From the NCBI GenBank assembly GCA_015664885.1, contig DQPL01000039.1:1-64000 (forward strand): 64,000 nt of DNA. Direction: 5' to 3'. Positions 16,964-27,479 of the stretch are shown here, piece by piece (the first letter of the stretch is position 1; each line of letters opens with the position of its first letter). Made by a program: the position numbers and the translations under genes. Source of the stretch: Gemmatimonadota bacterium. GTDB taxonomy: Bacteria; Gemmatimonadota; Gemmatimonadetes; Longimicrobiales; Gaopeijiaceae. A model generated the notes under the pieces. It saw only the letters and a program-made list of their open reading frames with translations. It did no database searches and had not been told where the DNA came from.

Positions 16964-18208
16964 GTGATCGCCGTAACACGTAGAGAAACGGTCTCGGTCG
17001 ACGTCGCAGGCGTGGCCATCGGTGGAGGTGCGCCAGTGGTCGTCCAGTCGATGACAAATACCGACACAGCCGACGTTCACTCCACGGTCGATCAGATCAG
17101 GCTTCTCGCCGACGCCGGAAGTCAGTTGGTGCGCGTGACGGTCAACAATGACGAGGCCGCGCAGGCGGTGCCCGAGATCGTGAGCCGACTGCGCGGCGAC
17201 GGCTACTCGACTCCGATCGTGGGCGACTTCCACTACAACGGCCACCTGCTGCTCACCAAGTATCCGAAGGCCGCGGAGGCGCTGGCGAAGCTGAGAATCA
17301 ATCCCGGGAACGTCGGGACCAAGCGCCGTGACGAGAACTTCACCCAGATCATCAAAGTCGCGATCGAGCACGACAAGCCCGTGCGCATCGGTGTGAACTG
17401 GGGATCGCTGGACCAACGGTTGCTCACCGAGCTCATGGACGCGAACGCGCTGGAGGAGGCCCCCAAGGAGGCTCGGGAAGTGCTGCTCGAGGCCATGGTC
17501 GAAAGCGCGCTGCGCTCGGCGGCGCTGGCGGAAGAGACGGGGCTGGGCCACGACCGCATCGTGATCTCGGCGAAGGTCTCCACGGTTCGCGATCTCATCG
17601 CGGTGTACCGGATGCTCGCGCGGCGAGGCGACTATCCGCTGCACGTCGGCCTGACCGAGGCGGGTCTGGGCATCAAGGGAATCGTGGCCACAACCGCCGG
17701 TCTGGCTCCCATCCTGCTGGATGGGATTGGCGACACCATTCGTGTGTCGCTGACGCCTGCTCCGGGAGGCGACCGCGCCGAAGAGGTGCGCGTAGCTCAA
17801 CAGGTGCTCCAGTCTCTGGGCATCCGTCACTTCGAGCCCCAGGTGACGTCCTGCCCCGGGTGTGGCCGCACCACGAGCACGTTTTTCCAGAAGATGGCGC
17901 AGGACATCACTGACTACATCCGGGACATGATGCCCGAGTGGCGTGCCCAGTATCCGGGCGTCGAGGAAATGGACGTCGCGGTGATGGGCTGTGTGGTGAA
18001 CGGACCCGGTGAATCGAAGCACGCCAATATTGGGATCTCGTTGCCGGGTACCTTCGAGGATCCCAAGGCGCCCGTCTACATCGACGGGGAACACTCTACG
18101 ACGCTCAAGGGCGACGGACTCGTGGACGAGTTCAAACAGATCCTGTCCGATTACGTGAAGAGAACGTACGCGCCTCGTGTAGCAGCGGGGACCGCGAGCG
18201 AGGAGTAA
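16964..18208 (+). CDS. ispG: (E)-4-hydroxy-3-methylbut-2-enyl-diphosphate synthase (GcpE)
   Basis: A 414-residue [4Fe-4S] enzyme of the MEP isoprenoid pathway that reduces MEcPP to HMBPP. Seen: the N-terminal barrel ([22 protein letters not shown] is recognisable, with the QSMTNTDT motif), [14 protein letters not shown], and the C-terminal cluster-binding cysteines at about 296 and 299 ([10 protein letters not shown]) and 342 (GCVVNGPGE). Length fits the bacterial two-domain form. The start is GTG at 16964, 7 bases after the remnant's stop. Nothing else of the MEP pathway is nearby. Confidence 0.97.
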   Translation: MIAVTRRETVSVDVAGVAIGGGAPVVVQSMTNTDTADVHSTVDQIRLLADAGSQLVRVTVNNDEAAQAVPEIVSRLRGDGYSTPIVGDFHYNGHLLLTKYPKAAEALAKLRINPGNVGTKRRDENFTQIIKVAIEHDKPVRIGVNWGSLDQRLLTELMDANALEEAPKEAREVLLEAMVESALRSAALAEETGLGHDRIVISAKVSTVRDLIAVYRMLARRGDYPLHVGLTEAGLGIKGIVATTAGLAPILLDGIGDTIRVSLTPAPGGDRAEEVRVAQQVLQSLGIRHFEPQVTSCPGCGRTTSTFFQKMAQDITDYIRDMMPEWRAQYPGVEEMDVAVMGCVVNGPGESKHANIGISLPGTFEDPKAPVYIDGEHSTTLKGDGLVDEFKQILSDYVKRTYAPRVAAGTASEE

Positions 18209-18357
18209 GAGCCTGTCTTGGCGCACCGGAAGGATCGTCTACAACTGTGGGTGCAACGGTCTCCTCAGGCTTGTGCGTCCTATGAGCGATCTTTCACGGA
18301 TGGTCTGACGGATGACCCACCTTATGAATCGAAAATCCCGCACGTCGAGGACGTAAC

Positions 18358-19563
18358 ATGAGCTTTTCCAGACGCACACTGAGCTTGGCCACAGTGGTGC
18401 TTGTCCTCGCTGTCCTCGGCGCCGGAGTTTGGTGGCGCCTTGGCGGATTCTCTCAGGAGGCGGAGGCCGGCACAGTCGCAGAGGGCAGTGAAGTCGAGCT
18501 GCCTGAGACTTCCAGCGGCAGCCAGTTTTCCGCCAATATGCCACAGCCGGTAGGTGGCGCCGAGGTCATGCTGGACACGCTCTGGATTCGCGTGGGCGCG
18601 GCCGGGCAGGCGGAAGCGTTTCGCAGGACGACTCTGACGGCCCAGGTCGCCGGCATCGTGCAGGCACTCCCGATCCGGGAGAACCAGCGCGTTGCCAACG
18701 GCACGCCCTTGGTGCGACTCGATAGCACAGAGTACGCTCTGGGCGTTGACCAGGCGCGCGCCGACCTACTCGCCGCGGAGACCGACTACCGTCAGCTCGT
18801 CCTGTTCGATGACGAAATCGAGGACCTGGCAATCCGCGCCGAGCGCGAGCGCATCGCACGCACGCGTAGCGGTCTTGACCAACGCAACGTGGCGCTTCGC
18901 CGGGCCGAGCTGGAGCTGGAGCGCTCTCGCATCGTAGCGCCGTTCGGTGCGAGGATCGCGGACATCCGCGTAGTGGAAGGTCAGTACGTGAGCGTGGGGA
19001 CGGAGCTGCTTACCGTCGTCGATCTCGACCCGATCAAGGTCGAAGTTCAGGTTCTCGAAGCAGAGCTCGGATTCCTGTCCGAAGGGCGGCGCACCGAGGT
19101 CCGCTTCGCGGCTTATCCCGGCGAGACCTTCATCGGCTCCATCGAGACGATCAATCCGGTCGTCGATCCGGACAGCCGCACGGGGCGCGTGACCGTGCTA
19201 CTTCCCAATCGCGAGCACCGCATCAAGCCGGGAATGTACGCCGAAGTTTCGTTGGACGCGGAGGCATTGCCGGATCGCGTATTGGTTCCGCGCTCGGCCA
19301 TTTTGGAGCGCGGGCAGGGCGTCCGACGCACGATGCTCTTCGTCTATGAGCCGAGCGGAAACACGGGCGTGGCCGAGTGGCGTTACGTCAACACAGGCCG
19401 CGAGAACGAGACTCACGTTGAGATCCTCAGGGAGGGTCTCGAGCAGGGCATGGTCGCGCCCGGCGAAGTCGTGCTCATCGACGGCCACCACTATTTGGCG
19501 CACGACACTCCTGTGCGGCTCGTCGAGAATGTAGAAGCCGAGGGCGGGAGGCCGAGCCGATGA
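18358..19563 (+). CDS. RND efflux periplasmic adaptor (MFP)
   Basis: A 401-residue membrane-fusion protein linking an RND pump to a TolC channel. It has a single N-terminal anchor helix (about 9-25) rather than a lipobox, then the barrel-sandwich/lipoyl half motifs (AQVAGIVQALPIRENQRVANG and IVAPFGARIADIRVVEGQYV) around an alpha-hairpin (about 130-185), and a beta-barrel domain (GRVTVLLPNREHRIKPGMYAEV). GAGG precedes the ATG. It is the first gene of a four-gene operon; its stop overlaps the next start (ATGA). The substrate is unknown. Confidence 0.92.
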   Translation: MSFSRRTLSLATVVLVLAVLGAGVWWRLGGFSQEAEAGTVAEGSEVELPETSSGSQFSANMPQPVGGAEVMLDTLWIRVGAAGQAEAFRRTTLTAQVAGIVQALPIRENQRVANGTPLVRLDSTEYALGVDQARADLLAAETDYRQLVLFDDEIEDLAIRAERERIARTRSGLDQRNVALRRAELELERSRIVAPFGARIADIRVVEGQYVSVGTELLTVVDLDPIKVEVQVLEAELGFLSEGRRTEVRFAAYPGETFIGSIETINPVVDPDSRTGRVTVLLPNREHRIKPGMYAEVSLDAEALPDRVLVPRSAILERGQGVRRTMLFVYEPSGNTGVAEWRYVNTGRENETHVEILREGLEQGMVAPGEVVLIDGHHYLAHDTPVRLVENVEAEGGRPSR

Positions 19564-20960
19564 GATTGAAGTCCACGGCGGGTGTACTCATCGCCCTCGG
19601 GACCGTTGCCCCCGGGCTTGCCGCTCAATCAGCGGATTCGGTGCAGCTGACGCTGGCGAGAGCGCTGGGCATCGCGGAGGGCAACAACCCCACGTACCGG
19701 CAGGCGAACAACAACGCACTGCTGAACGGCATCGAGATGCGCTCGACCTGGTTCGATGAGCTATTGCCACGGGTGAACCTGTCCCTCTTCGATACCGGGT
19801 TCCGCGGCAACCTGCAGCGCATCGGCTTCGACAACTTCGGCAATCCGATCGCCAACCCCTCCGCCGACTGGAACTACTTCTCCACGACTACCCAGGCGAT
19901 GTCCCTCAACTGGAACATGCGCGGTCGGTCGCTATTCCAGGCGCACCGTAGGCAGTCCATCACAAACGAGGACCGGGATCTCAGCGTGGTCCGGGCGCTT
20001 ACGGGGCTCCAGGTCCAGATCCAGCGGCTGTACATGGACGCGCTCGAGCAACGCGATCTCATGTTCGCCGAAGAGGAGTTGGTCGAGGCGCGGCGGATCG
20101 ACATGACCGTTGCCGAGCGACTGTTTTCCCTGGCTCTGCGCACACGCGTCGACGTGCTAAACGCGGAGCTCGCGGTGGAGCAACAGTTGCTCACGCTTCG
20201 GCAGCAGCGAGCGGCGTACGAGCAAGCGGTGCTCGCCCTGCGCACGCAGCTCGGCCGTGAGGAACTCGTGTCGCTGTCTCTGGCTGATGAGGAACTGCCG
20301 ATTTTCGACCCGTCCGTTCTCGATGTCGAGGAGTTGGTCGCCTCGGCGCTGGTCGTGAATCCCGAGCTCCGGCAATCGAGATTATCGGTACAGTCGGCCA
20401 CGCTCGGAGTGCAGGAGACCCAGAACTCTTGGTGGCCCTCTGTGTCGGTGGGTGTCGACATTTATCGGCGATCTCAGGCACCCCGGACGGGGTCCGTCTT
20501 CGACGTCGGCATCAGCGAGCCGCTGGACGCGCAATTCCGCGTGAATTTCTCCATCCCGATGTTCAACAACTACTTCCAGAACCGTCAGGGAATGGAGCAG
20601 GCTGCGGTCCAACTCGACAACGACCGTGAAGCGGAACGCGAGGCCAGGTTGCGCATCGAAGAGACGGTTCGCAGCGCCGTGCTGGAGATCTCGAATCAAT
20701 ACGAGTCGCTTCGTCTTGCGGGACGCTCATCGGAGATCGCGCAGGAGGCTTTGCGGCTCGCACGTGAGGAGTACCGCATCAGCGCCCGCACCTTCGAGGA
20801 TCTGCGCGCGAGCTTCGACTCCGAAGCGACGACTCGACGCCAAGTAATCACGGCGCGCCATAGCTTCGTCGACGCTCTGCTGAGCCTCGAGGAGGCGATA
20901 GGCGTCCGCGTTCGAGGCGGGAGTCCGCCGCCTAGTGCATCCGCCTCGGGAGGGAGCTGA
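19560..20960 (+). CDS. TolC-family outer-membrane efflux channel
   Basis: A 466-residue protein with a signal peptide (cut near GLAA-QSAD, about residue 22) and the two long helical-hairpin repeats of the OEP family. Examples are LTLARALGIAEGNNPTYRQA near the N-terminus, a coiled-coil stretch about 140-240, and a second set about 330-450. It overlaps the adaptor gene by four bases and is followed three bases later by the first RND permease, so it is the dedicated outer-membrane channel for this pump. The Ser/Gly-rich C-terminal tail is unremarkable. Confidence 0.92.
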   Translation: MRLKSTAGVLIALGTVAPGLAAQSADSVQLTLARALGIAEGNNPTYRQANNNALLNGIEMRSTWFDELLPRVNLSLFDTGFRGNLQRIGFDNFGNPIANPSADWNYFSTTTQAMSLNWNMRGRSLFQAHRRQSITNEDRDLSVVRALTGLQVQIQRLYMDALEQRDLMFAEEELVEARRIDMTVAERLFSLALRTRVDVLNAELAVEQQLLTLRQQRAAYEQAVLALRTQLGREELVSLSLADEELPIFDPSVLDVEELVASALVVNPELRQSRLSVQSATLGVQETQNSWWPSVSVGVDIYRRSQAPRTGSVFDVGISEPLDAQFRVNFSIPMFNNYFQNRQGMEQAAVQLDNDREAEREARLRIEETVRSAVLEISNQYESLRLAGRSSEIAQEALRLAREEYRISARTFEDLRASFDSEATTRRQVITARHSFVDALLSLEEAIGVRVRGGSPPPSASASGGS

Positions 20961-20963
20961 CCA

Positions 20964-23900
20964 GTGTCCATACCCGGCGCGTCGACCAAGAAGCCCGTTG
21001 CGGTGTGGATGCTGTTCTTGGCGATTATCTTGCTGGGCGGCATCTCCTATGTGAGGTTGCCGATCGACTTGCTGCCTGATGTGAGCTACCCACGTTTGGT
21101 GATCTACACGTCGTACCCTGACGTCGCGCCCGCCGAGGTGGAACGCCTCGTCACGGAACGCATCGAGGGGCAGGCGGCGGCCGCGCCAGGGGTGGAGCGG
21201 GTGACCTCGGTATCGCGCGAAGGCGTGAGCCTGGTCACGCTGCGCTTCGCGTGGGGCACGGACATGGACTTCGCCATGCTCAATGTGCGTGAGCGCATGG
21301 ACAACGTGCGCGAGTCGCTGCCCGAGAGCGCCTCACGGCCAGCGATTCTGCGGGTGGATCCCGAGTCCGATCCCATCATGACCTTGTCGGTCTCAGGCGG
21401 CATCGATCTCTGGCAGACCAAGGAGCTCGCGGAGACGGTATTCCGGCGTCGGCTCGAGCAACTCGACGGGGTCGCCGAGGCGGCTGTCACCGGGGGACTC
21501 GATCGCGAGATCCAAGTCGAGGTCGATCCCGGGCTTCTCGACTCCTACGGGCTGACGATCCAGGAGATCTCGCAGGCGCTGGACGCTGCCAACGTCAGCG
21601 CACCGGGCGGCACCATCCTACAGGGCCGGTATCGCTACCCGCTGCGCACCTTGGGCGAATTCCAGACTGTCGAAGAGATCGCGGACGTGGTGGTCGCCCG
21701 TCAGGCGATCGGTGGCGGCGCCACCAGCGAAGGCTACAGGGTGATTCGTTTGCGCGACGTGGCGCGGGTAGTCGATGGCTTCGCGGAGCGGGAGACGATC
21801 GCGCGCTACGCCGGAGAGGAATCTGTCGGCCTGCTCGTCTTCAAGGAATCTGGCGCCAACACGGTGACCGTTGCCCGGGCCGTGGAAGATGTGCTCGAGC
21901 AGTTGCACGACGAGTATCCGGCCATGCACATCGACGTGGCGGACGACCAGGCCGGCTTCATCGCCGACTCGATCACCAACGTCTTCCAGGCGCTCGTCTT
22001 CGGAGGCGTGCTCGCGTTCCTGGTTCTCTTTCTTTTCCTGAGGGATCCCAGGTACCCGGTAGCGATCGCGCTCGCGATCCCCATTTCAGTAGTGGGCACG
22101 TTCGCGCTCATGGATGCCGCCGGCGTGAGTCTGAACATCATGAGCCTCGGTGGGCTCGCACTCGGCGTCGGCATGTTGGTCGACAATTCCATCGTCGTGC
22201 TCGAGAATATTTTCCGGCATCGCGAAGAGCTCGGGAAGGATCCGGTCGCGGCGGCGGCAGCGGGTGCCGAAGAGGTGCAAGCGGCGATCACGGCGTCCAC
22301 GCTGACCACGATATCAGTCTTCGGTCCCATCATCTATGTCGAGGGCGTGGCGGGCGAGCTGTTCAAGGATCTTTCACTCGCGGTCACGTTCTCACTGCTG
22401 GCTTCTTTGCTGGTGGCCCTAACGCTCCTACCGTCTCTGGCGGCACGCTTCGCGGGTGGCCGTGAGGAGCGTACGAGCTTGGAACGGGTTGCGGTCGAGC
22501 GGCCATCCGGCTTCTTGCGGATCACGCTCTGGGTCCTCAAGGGCATCTGGTTCGCTCCGTTCCGTCTCATCAGCGGCGGCGCGCGATTGGCAACAGCGCT
22601 CTTGCGCTTCTGGGGCGTCGGCATCGCCCGGTTCCTGGGCGTCGTGTTCGGCCCCACGCTACGCCTGTTCGACCGCCTCTTCGACGGTTTTTCAGCATGG
22701 TATCACCGCGTCCTGGAATGGTCTCTGGATCATTCAGGTCGGGTGCTCGTAAGCTCGGGAGCCGCGCTGGCGGTCACGTTGACCCTCGGCCTCACGCTCC
22801 AGCGAGACCTTCTGCCCGACGTGGATCAGGGTGCCTTCAACATCCGACTGGAGTTGGACGAAGGGACCGCGCTCGACGCCACGCTCGAGGCCGCAACGCT
22901 GGTGGAGTCGGCGGCATTGGCGGATCCGGACATCGAGGCGGTGTTCAGTAATGTCGGGCGCGATGTGCGCGCCTACGCGGCCGGGGAAGAGGCTTCTGGA
23001 CTTCACACGGCGACCTTCCAGGTGCGCGTGCGCGACGGCGTGGCGAGCGCTCCCGTGGCCGACCGCATGCGGGCATTGGCGTCGACCTTCCCGCCTGGGG
23101 CACTGTCCGTGCAGACGGGCCAAGCCACCGCGCTGGGGACTCTGCTGGGTGGATCCGAGGCGGATATCGCGGTGCGGATTCGCAGCGAAGATCTGGACGC
23201 CGCCTACGTGGTAGCCGAACGCGTGCAGGCGCTTCTCAGTGAGCTGAGCGGTGTGGGCAATGTTCGTATCGGGACCGGGCTCGGGCAGCCGGAAGTCCAG
23301 ATCGAAATCGACCGTGCCGCGTGCGCGAGCTACGGCATCGATCCGCAGCTCGTGGCGGGCACGATCGACCGAGCCATGCGGGGGGACATCGCCACAGAGT
23401 TCGTGGACTTCGACCGCAAGATCGACATCGTCGTGCGCTATCCGGATGCTCTGCGGTATTCGCGCGCGACGCTCGACGGGCTGCGTGTCCAAGGGGTTCC
23501 GATTCGCGAGCTCGTACATGTGCGGGAGGCTCTGGGGCCCGCACAAGTCCGTCGCGAAGAACAGGCTCGCGTTATCCCAGTTTACGCGGACGTCGTGGAC
23601 GGCGGACTCGACCAGGCGATCGGGCAGATCGAGGCTTCGCTCGCGACAATCGTGCCGTCGAGGGACGTGCGCTGGGAAGTGGGCGGCGAAAACGAAGAGA
23701 TGCGCCGTTCCTTCAGGGACCTGGCGTTCGCGTTCGGACTCGCGCTGATCCTGGTATACATGATTCTGGCCGCTCAGTTCGAGTCGTTCGTGCACCCGTT
23801 TACGATCCTGATATCGGTTCCGCTCGCGCTGGTCGGCGCCGTGCTCGCGTTGATTGCCACGAGGCAGGGACTCAATACCATGAGCTTGATCGGAGGCGTA

Positions 23901-24230
23901 ATCCTTGTCGGAATCGTGGTTAACGATGCCATCGTGAAGGTCGATTTCATCAACCTGGCCAAGACGCGCGGGCTGGATCTGCGGGCAGCGATCCTCGAAG
24001 CCGGCCGGGTGCGCCTGCGCCCGATCATCATGACCACGGTGACAACCGTGCTGGGTCTGACCCCGATGGCGCTGGGCATCGGCCGCGGCTCGGACCTGAG
24101 GGCGCCGCTGGCCATTGCCGTCATCGGTGGCCTCGTGGTCGCCACCGCGCTCACGCTGGTCGTGGTGCCGGTGGTGTACCAGACCGTCGAATTCGCTCGC
24201 CTTCGTTTGACGTCGGGGTTTAGCTCATGA
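20964..24230 (+). CDS. RND efflux permease 1 (AcrB/HAE1 type)
   Basis: A 1,088-residue inner-membrane proton-driven pump subunit with 12 predicted helices and two large periplasmic loops. TM4 reads GVGMLVDNSIVVLENIF (Asp-Asn where AcrB has Asp-Asp). TM10 reads GIVVNDAIVKVDF, without the AcrB Lys. The segment between TM6 and TM7 (about 496-590) is roughly 50 residues longer than in AcrB and partly hydrophobic. The start is GTG at 20964 with GGGAGGGAG upstream. It overlaps RND permease 2 (ATGA), suggesting a paired, possibly heteromeric pump as in MdtBC. Substrate unknown. Confidence 0.93.
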   Translation: MSIPGASTKKPVAVWMLFLAIILLGGISYVRLPIDLLPDVSYPRLVIYTSYPDVAPAEVERLVTERIEGQAAAAPGVERVTSVSREGVSLVTLRFAWGTDMDFAMLNVRERMDNVRESLPESASRPAILRVDPESDPIMTLSVSGGIDLWQTKELAETVFRRRLEQLDGVAEAAVTGGLDREIQVEVDPGLLDSYGLTIQEISQALDAANVSAPGGTILQGRYRYPLRTLGEFQTVEEIADVVVARQAIGGGATSEGYRVIRLRDVARVVDGFAERETIARYAGEESVGLLVFKESGANTVTVARAVEDVLEQLHDEYPAMHIDVADDQAGFIADSITNVFQALVFGGVLAFLVLFLFLRDPRYPVAIALAIPISVVGTFALMDAAGVSLNIMSLGGLALGVGMLVDNSIVVLENIFRHREELGKDPVAAAAAGAEEVQAAITASTLTTISVFGPIIYVEGVAGELFKDLSLAVTFSLLASLLVALTLLPSLAARFAGGREERTSLERVAVERPSGFLRITLWVLKGIWFAPFRLISGGARLATALLRFWGVGIARFLGVVFGPTLRLFDRLFDGFSAWYHRVLEWSLDHSGRVLVSSGAALAVTLTLGLTLQRDLLPDVDQGAFNIRLELDEGTALDATLEAATLVESAALADPDIEAVFSNVGRDVRAYAAGEEASGLHTATFQVRVRDGVASAPVADRMRALASTFPPGALSVQTGQATALGTLLGGSEADIAVRIRSEDLDAAYVVAERVQALLSELSGVGNVRIGTGLGQPEVQIEIDRAACASYGIDPQLVAGTIDRAMRGDIATEFVDFDRKIDIVVRYPDALRYSRATLDGLRVQGVPIRELVHVREALGPAQVRREEQARVIPVYADVVDGGLDQAIGQIEASLATIVPSRDVRWEVGGENEEMRRSFRDLAFAFGLALILVYMILAAQFESFVHPFTILISVPLALVGAVLALIATRQGLNTMSLIGGVILVGIVVNDAIVKVDFINLAKTRGLDLRAAILEAGRVRLRPIIMTTVTTVLGLTPMALGIGRGSDLRAPLAIAVIGGLVVATALTLVVVPVVYQTVEFARLRLTSGFSS

Positions 24231-27200
24231 TCCGGATGAGCCTGCGAAGGCCTGTGGCGGTGGCGATGACGTACACGGCCGTGGCACTGCTCGGCCTACG
24301 CGCGTGGCAGAACATTCCCGTCGAGATGCTTCCGGATACTCAACTTCCGCAGCTCACGGTTACCGGCACATGGCGAGGCGCGTCGCCCGAGACGCTGGAA
24401 GCGTTCCTCACAGCGCCGCTCGAGGCCACGATCCAGCAGATCTCAGGCGTCGAGAAGATCGTCTCCGAGTCGTTCGAACAGCAGGGCTTGGGCACCGCCG
24501 AGATCCGCATCGAATTCGACCGCGATACCGACATGGACTTCGCTCGCCTCGATCTCTCAGAGCGTCTCGCAACGTTGGAGGAGGAGCTGCCCCCCGGCGT
24601 CGACAGGGTTCAGGTGAGTCAGTACGTGCCCGAGGAGTTTCAGCAGCAAAGTCAACCATTCCTGTACTACACCTTCACGGGACCCTACACCCGTGAAGCG
24701 CTTCGCCAACACCTGGAAGACGTCGTGCAGGACGAGCTCGGCCAAGTCAACGGCGTGGCGCTGGTACAGGTCTTCGGCGGACGGGATCGCCGGCTGGAGG
24801 TCAACCTCGACGAGGCGAAGATCGCGGCGCTGGGGCTGGACCCGCGCGACGTGGGTCAGAGCATCCGCGACCTCGATCTCGTGCGCGAGGCGGGGGCGAT
24901 CCGTCAGGGTGACGACGAGCTGGCCATCACCATCGTGAATCGGCCTGCGAATGCGGATGATGTTCGCACCGCGGTGATCACGGCGGTGGGCGGCACACCG
25001 GTGCGCGTATCGGACGTCGCGTCGGTGCACGATACCTACGAGGAGGCGCAGTCGTATTCACGCATCGCTGGCCGGCCGTCGGTGGGCTTCACGATCGTGA
25101 AAGGCGTCGGTGTGAATACCGTGCGCGTCGCCGACGCGGTGAAGGCGCGTCTCGCGCAGTTGGAGCGCCTGAGCCCCTTCGGCACCGAGTTCGACCTCGT
25201 CTACGACGAGAGTGAGGACATCGAGCGACAGCTGACGGACCTGCGTAGGCGCGCAGGCTTCAGCGCGATCGTGATCTTCGTGGTCTTGCTGGGTTTCCTG
25301 CGGTCCTTCCGTTCGGCTGCGCTCATTTTTGCGACGATCGCATTCAGCGTCCTGATCGCGCTCAACCTGATCTACTTTGGCGGCCTGACGCTGAACTTGC
25401 TCACCTTGATGGGCCTCGCGATGGGCTTCGGCCTCATCGTGGACAATTCAATCGTAGTCCTGGAGAACGTGTACCGGAGGTGGCAGCGAGGTGAGGAGGC
25501 GTTCTCCGCCGCGGAGGGCGGCGCGCGCGAAGTGGTGTTGCCCATTCTGGCGTCCACGGCCACAACGCTGATCGTCTTCGTGCCCTTCCTGTACCTGCAG
25601 GGTGAGCTCCGTGTCTACTACGTGCCGCTCGCAATCGTGGTCGCGCTGACACTGATCGCGTCGATCTTCGTGGCGTTCTCGTTCATACCCGCGCTGTCTG
25701 CCCGCTTTCTACAGACGGGGCGCGGCACTCCGAAGCGCGGAGTCGAGGCCCGGCAGCCGCTCTACGTGCGCTTCTACTCCGACGTAGTCTCGTTCACCGT
25801 GCGCCGGCCGTGGTTCGCGATGTCAGTGGTGGTGATGTGCTTCGGGGGCTCCTACCACCTCTTCAACACCTATGTGAACACATGGGCCCTATGGGGAGGG
25901 GGCTTTGGCTCGCGCACGTACATTCAGGTGAACATTACGCTTCCGCGAGGCTCCAACCTCGAGCGTACCGACCAGCTCGTGCGCTACTTCGAGGACCGCG
26001 TGGCGCAGATCCCCGAGGTCGAGCAATACACGGCCGACGTGCGTGCCCAGCGCGGTCGCATGGAGATCACCTTCCCCGACTCCATCGAGAACACGCAGAT
26101 CCCGGTCGCCATCAAGGAGCAGATGGTGGCGTATAGCCACACCTTCACGGGGGCGGACGTGCGCGTGTACGGCTTCGGTCCGTCGTTCTACGGGGGAGGT
26201 GGCAGCGCGCCCAACTACGGGATTCAGGTGTTGGGCTACAACTATGAGCAGGTGAGGGACATCGCCGAATCACTCGGCGCAAAGCTCGAGCGCATGAGTC
26301 GGGTTCAAGAGGTGGACACCAACTCGAGCTCGAACCGGTTCAACCGTGACAAGGCGTCGGAGTTCGTGGTGCGTGTCGATCGTAACCGCCTGGCGCAGCA
26401 TGACCTTACGGTGGAACAGCTCGTGGTGAGGATGAACCAGGCCGTGGGTGGGAGTGCGCAGCTCGGCACGGTGAAGCTCGGCGGCGAAGAGGTGCAGTAT
26501 CAGGTCAAGCTCGAGGACAATGTCGACATGGATGTGCTCGCGCTGAAAGAGACCCTGATCGATACACCCGGTGGTCGCCGCATCCGCCTGGGCGACGTCA
26601 TGAGCATCGAGCCCCGTGACGTGCTCGCACGTATTCGTCGCGAAGACCAGCAGTACGAGCGCACCGTCGCCTACGAGTTCCGCGGACCGCAGAAACTCGG
26701 GGACTTGGTGCACGAGAGCATCATCGAAGCCACCGTAGTGCCTCCCGGCTACACGGTGCAGAAGGGCAACACCGGGTTCTCGATCCGGCAGGAGGAGCGC
26801 ACGCAGATCTGGCTGGTGATCACACTCGCGCTATTGCTCGTGTACATGGTCACAGCTGCGCTCTTCGAGTCGCTTCTGCAGCCGCTGTGCGTGATCCTCA
26901 CCGTCCCGATGGCGCTGATCGGTGTCTACCTGATCTTCTTCTACTCGGAGGCGTCCTTCACGAGGGAAGCGTACGTCGGCGTGATCATGATGTTCGGCAT
27001 CGTCGTGAACAACGCGATTCTACTCGTGGATCACGTGAACGGCGTGCGATCGAGGGAGCCGGGCCTCCCGCTGCCTGACGCCATCGTCAAGGGCACCCTC
27101 GAGCGAGTCCGGCCGATTCTCATGACCACCGCGACGACCGTTCTGGGGCTGCTTCCGCTCGTGCTTTTCGGCGAAGGGACAGGCTCGAACATCTGGGACG

Positions 27201-27349
27201 CACTAGCGCTTGTGTTGATCGGTGGCCTTCTGTCGTCGACTCTTTTTGTACTGACCATTACTCCGGCCGCGTATCATGTGCTGGAGCGGGGAAAGGCTAG
27301 TCGTGCCGCGGCGCGGGTGGAACGCGACGTCGTGGTGGCTCGGGCCTAG
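24227..27349 (+). CDS. RND efflux permease 2 (AcrB/HAE1 type)
   Basis: A 1,040-residue RND permease with the same fold as its upstream neighbour but only distantly similar. TM4 is MGFGLIVDNSIVVLENVY, TM10-11 is FGIVVNNAILLVDHVN, and the periplasmic porter domains are complete. It has the usual short TM6-TM7 link. It begins inside the stop of permease 1 and is last in the adaptor-TolC-RND-RND operon. Two different RND subunits with one adaptor suggest a heterotrimer or two alternative pumps sharing the other parts. Confidence 0.93.
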   Translation: MIRMSLRRPVAVAMTYTAVALLGLRAWQNIPVEMLPDTQLPQLTVTGTWRGASPETLEAFLTAPLEATIQQISGVEKIVSESFEQQGLGTAEIRIEFDRDTDMDFARLDLSERLATLEEELPPGVDRVQVSQYVPEEFQQQSQPFLYYTFTGPYTREALRQHLEDVVQDELGQVNGVALVQVFGGRDRRLEVNLDEAKIAALGLDPRDVGQSIRDLDLVREAGAIRQGDDELAITIVNRPANADDVRTAVITAVGGTPVRVSDVASVHDTYEEAQSYSRIAGRPSVGFTIVKGVGVNTVRVADAVKARLAQLERLSPFGTEFDLVYDESEDIERQLTDLRRRAGFSAIVIFVVLLGFLRSFRSAALIFATIAFSVLIALNLIYFGGLTLNLLTLMGLAMGFGLIVDNSIVVLENVYRRWQRGEEAFSAAEGGAREVVLPILASTATTLIVFVPFLYLQGELRVYYVPLAIVVALTLIASIFVAFSFIPALSARFLQTGRGTPKRGVEARQPLYVRFYSDVVSFTVRRPWFAMSVVVMCFGGSYHLFNTYVNTWALWGGGFGSRTYIQVNITLPRGSNLERTDQLVRYFEDRVAQIPEVEQYTADVRAQRGRMEITFPDSIENTQIPVAIKEQMVAYSHTFTGADVRVYGFGPSFYGGGGSAPNYGIQVLGYNYEQVRDIAESLGAKLERMSRVQEVDTNSSSNRFNRDKASEFVVRVDRNRLAQHDLTVEQLVVRMNQAVGGSAQLGTVKLGGEEVQYQVKLEDNVDMDVLALKETLIDTPGGRRIRLGDVMSIEPRDVLARIRREDQQYERTVAYEFRGPQKLGDLVHESIIEATVVPPGYTVQKGNTGFSIRQEERTQIWLVITLALLLVYMVTAALFESLLQPLCVILTVPMALIGVYLIFFYSEASFTREAYVGVIMMFGIVVNNAILLVDHVNGVRSREPGLPLPDAIVKGTLERVRPILMTTATTVLGLLPLVLFGEGTGSNIWDALALVLIGGLLSSTLFVLTITPAAYHVLERGKASRAAARVERDVVVARA

Positions 27350-27479
27350 CAGGCTGCAGGGGCGGTACGAGGGACGGCATTGTCCATCCCGTGGGACGCG
27401 GGTGTCCCGACAGGTGGAGCGGGCACTTAGGCGGTGCAAGAAAATCGTTGATTTACATCGGTTTTGTCGCCATCAATCA

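Noticed and set aside
16886-18226. 446-codon open frame antisense to ispG
   Set aside because: It mirrors ispG codon bias and lacks domain features; ispG has its cluster cysteines.
27391-27406. Hairpin GGGAC-GCGGGT-GTCCC after RND permease 2
   Set aside because: Short stem, no following T-run; too weak for a terminator call in this GC-rich stretch.
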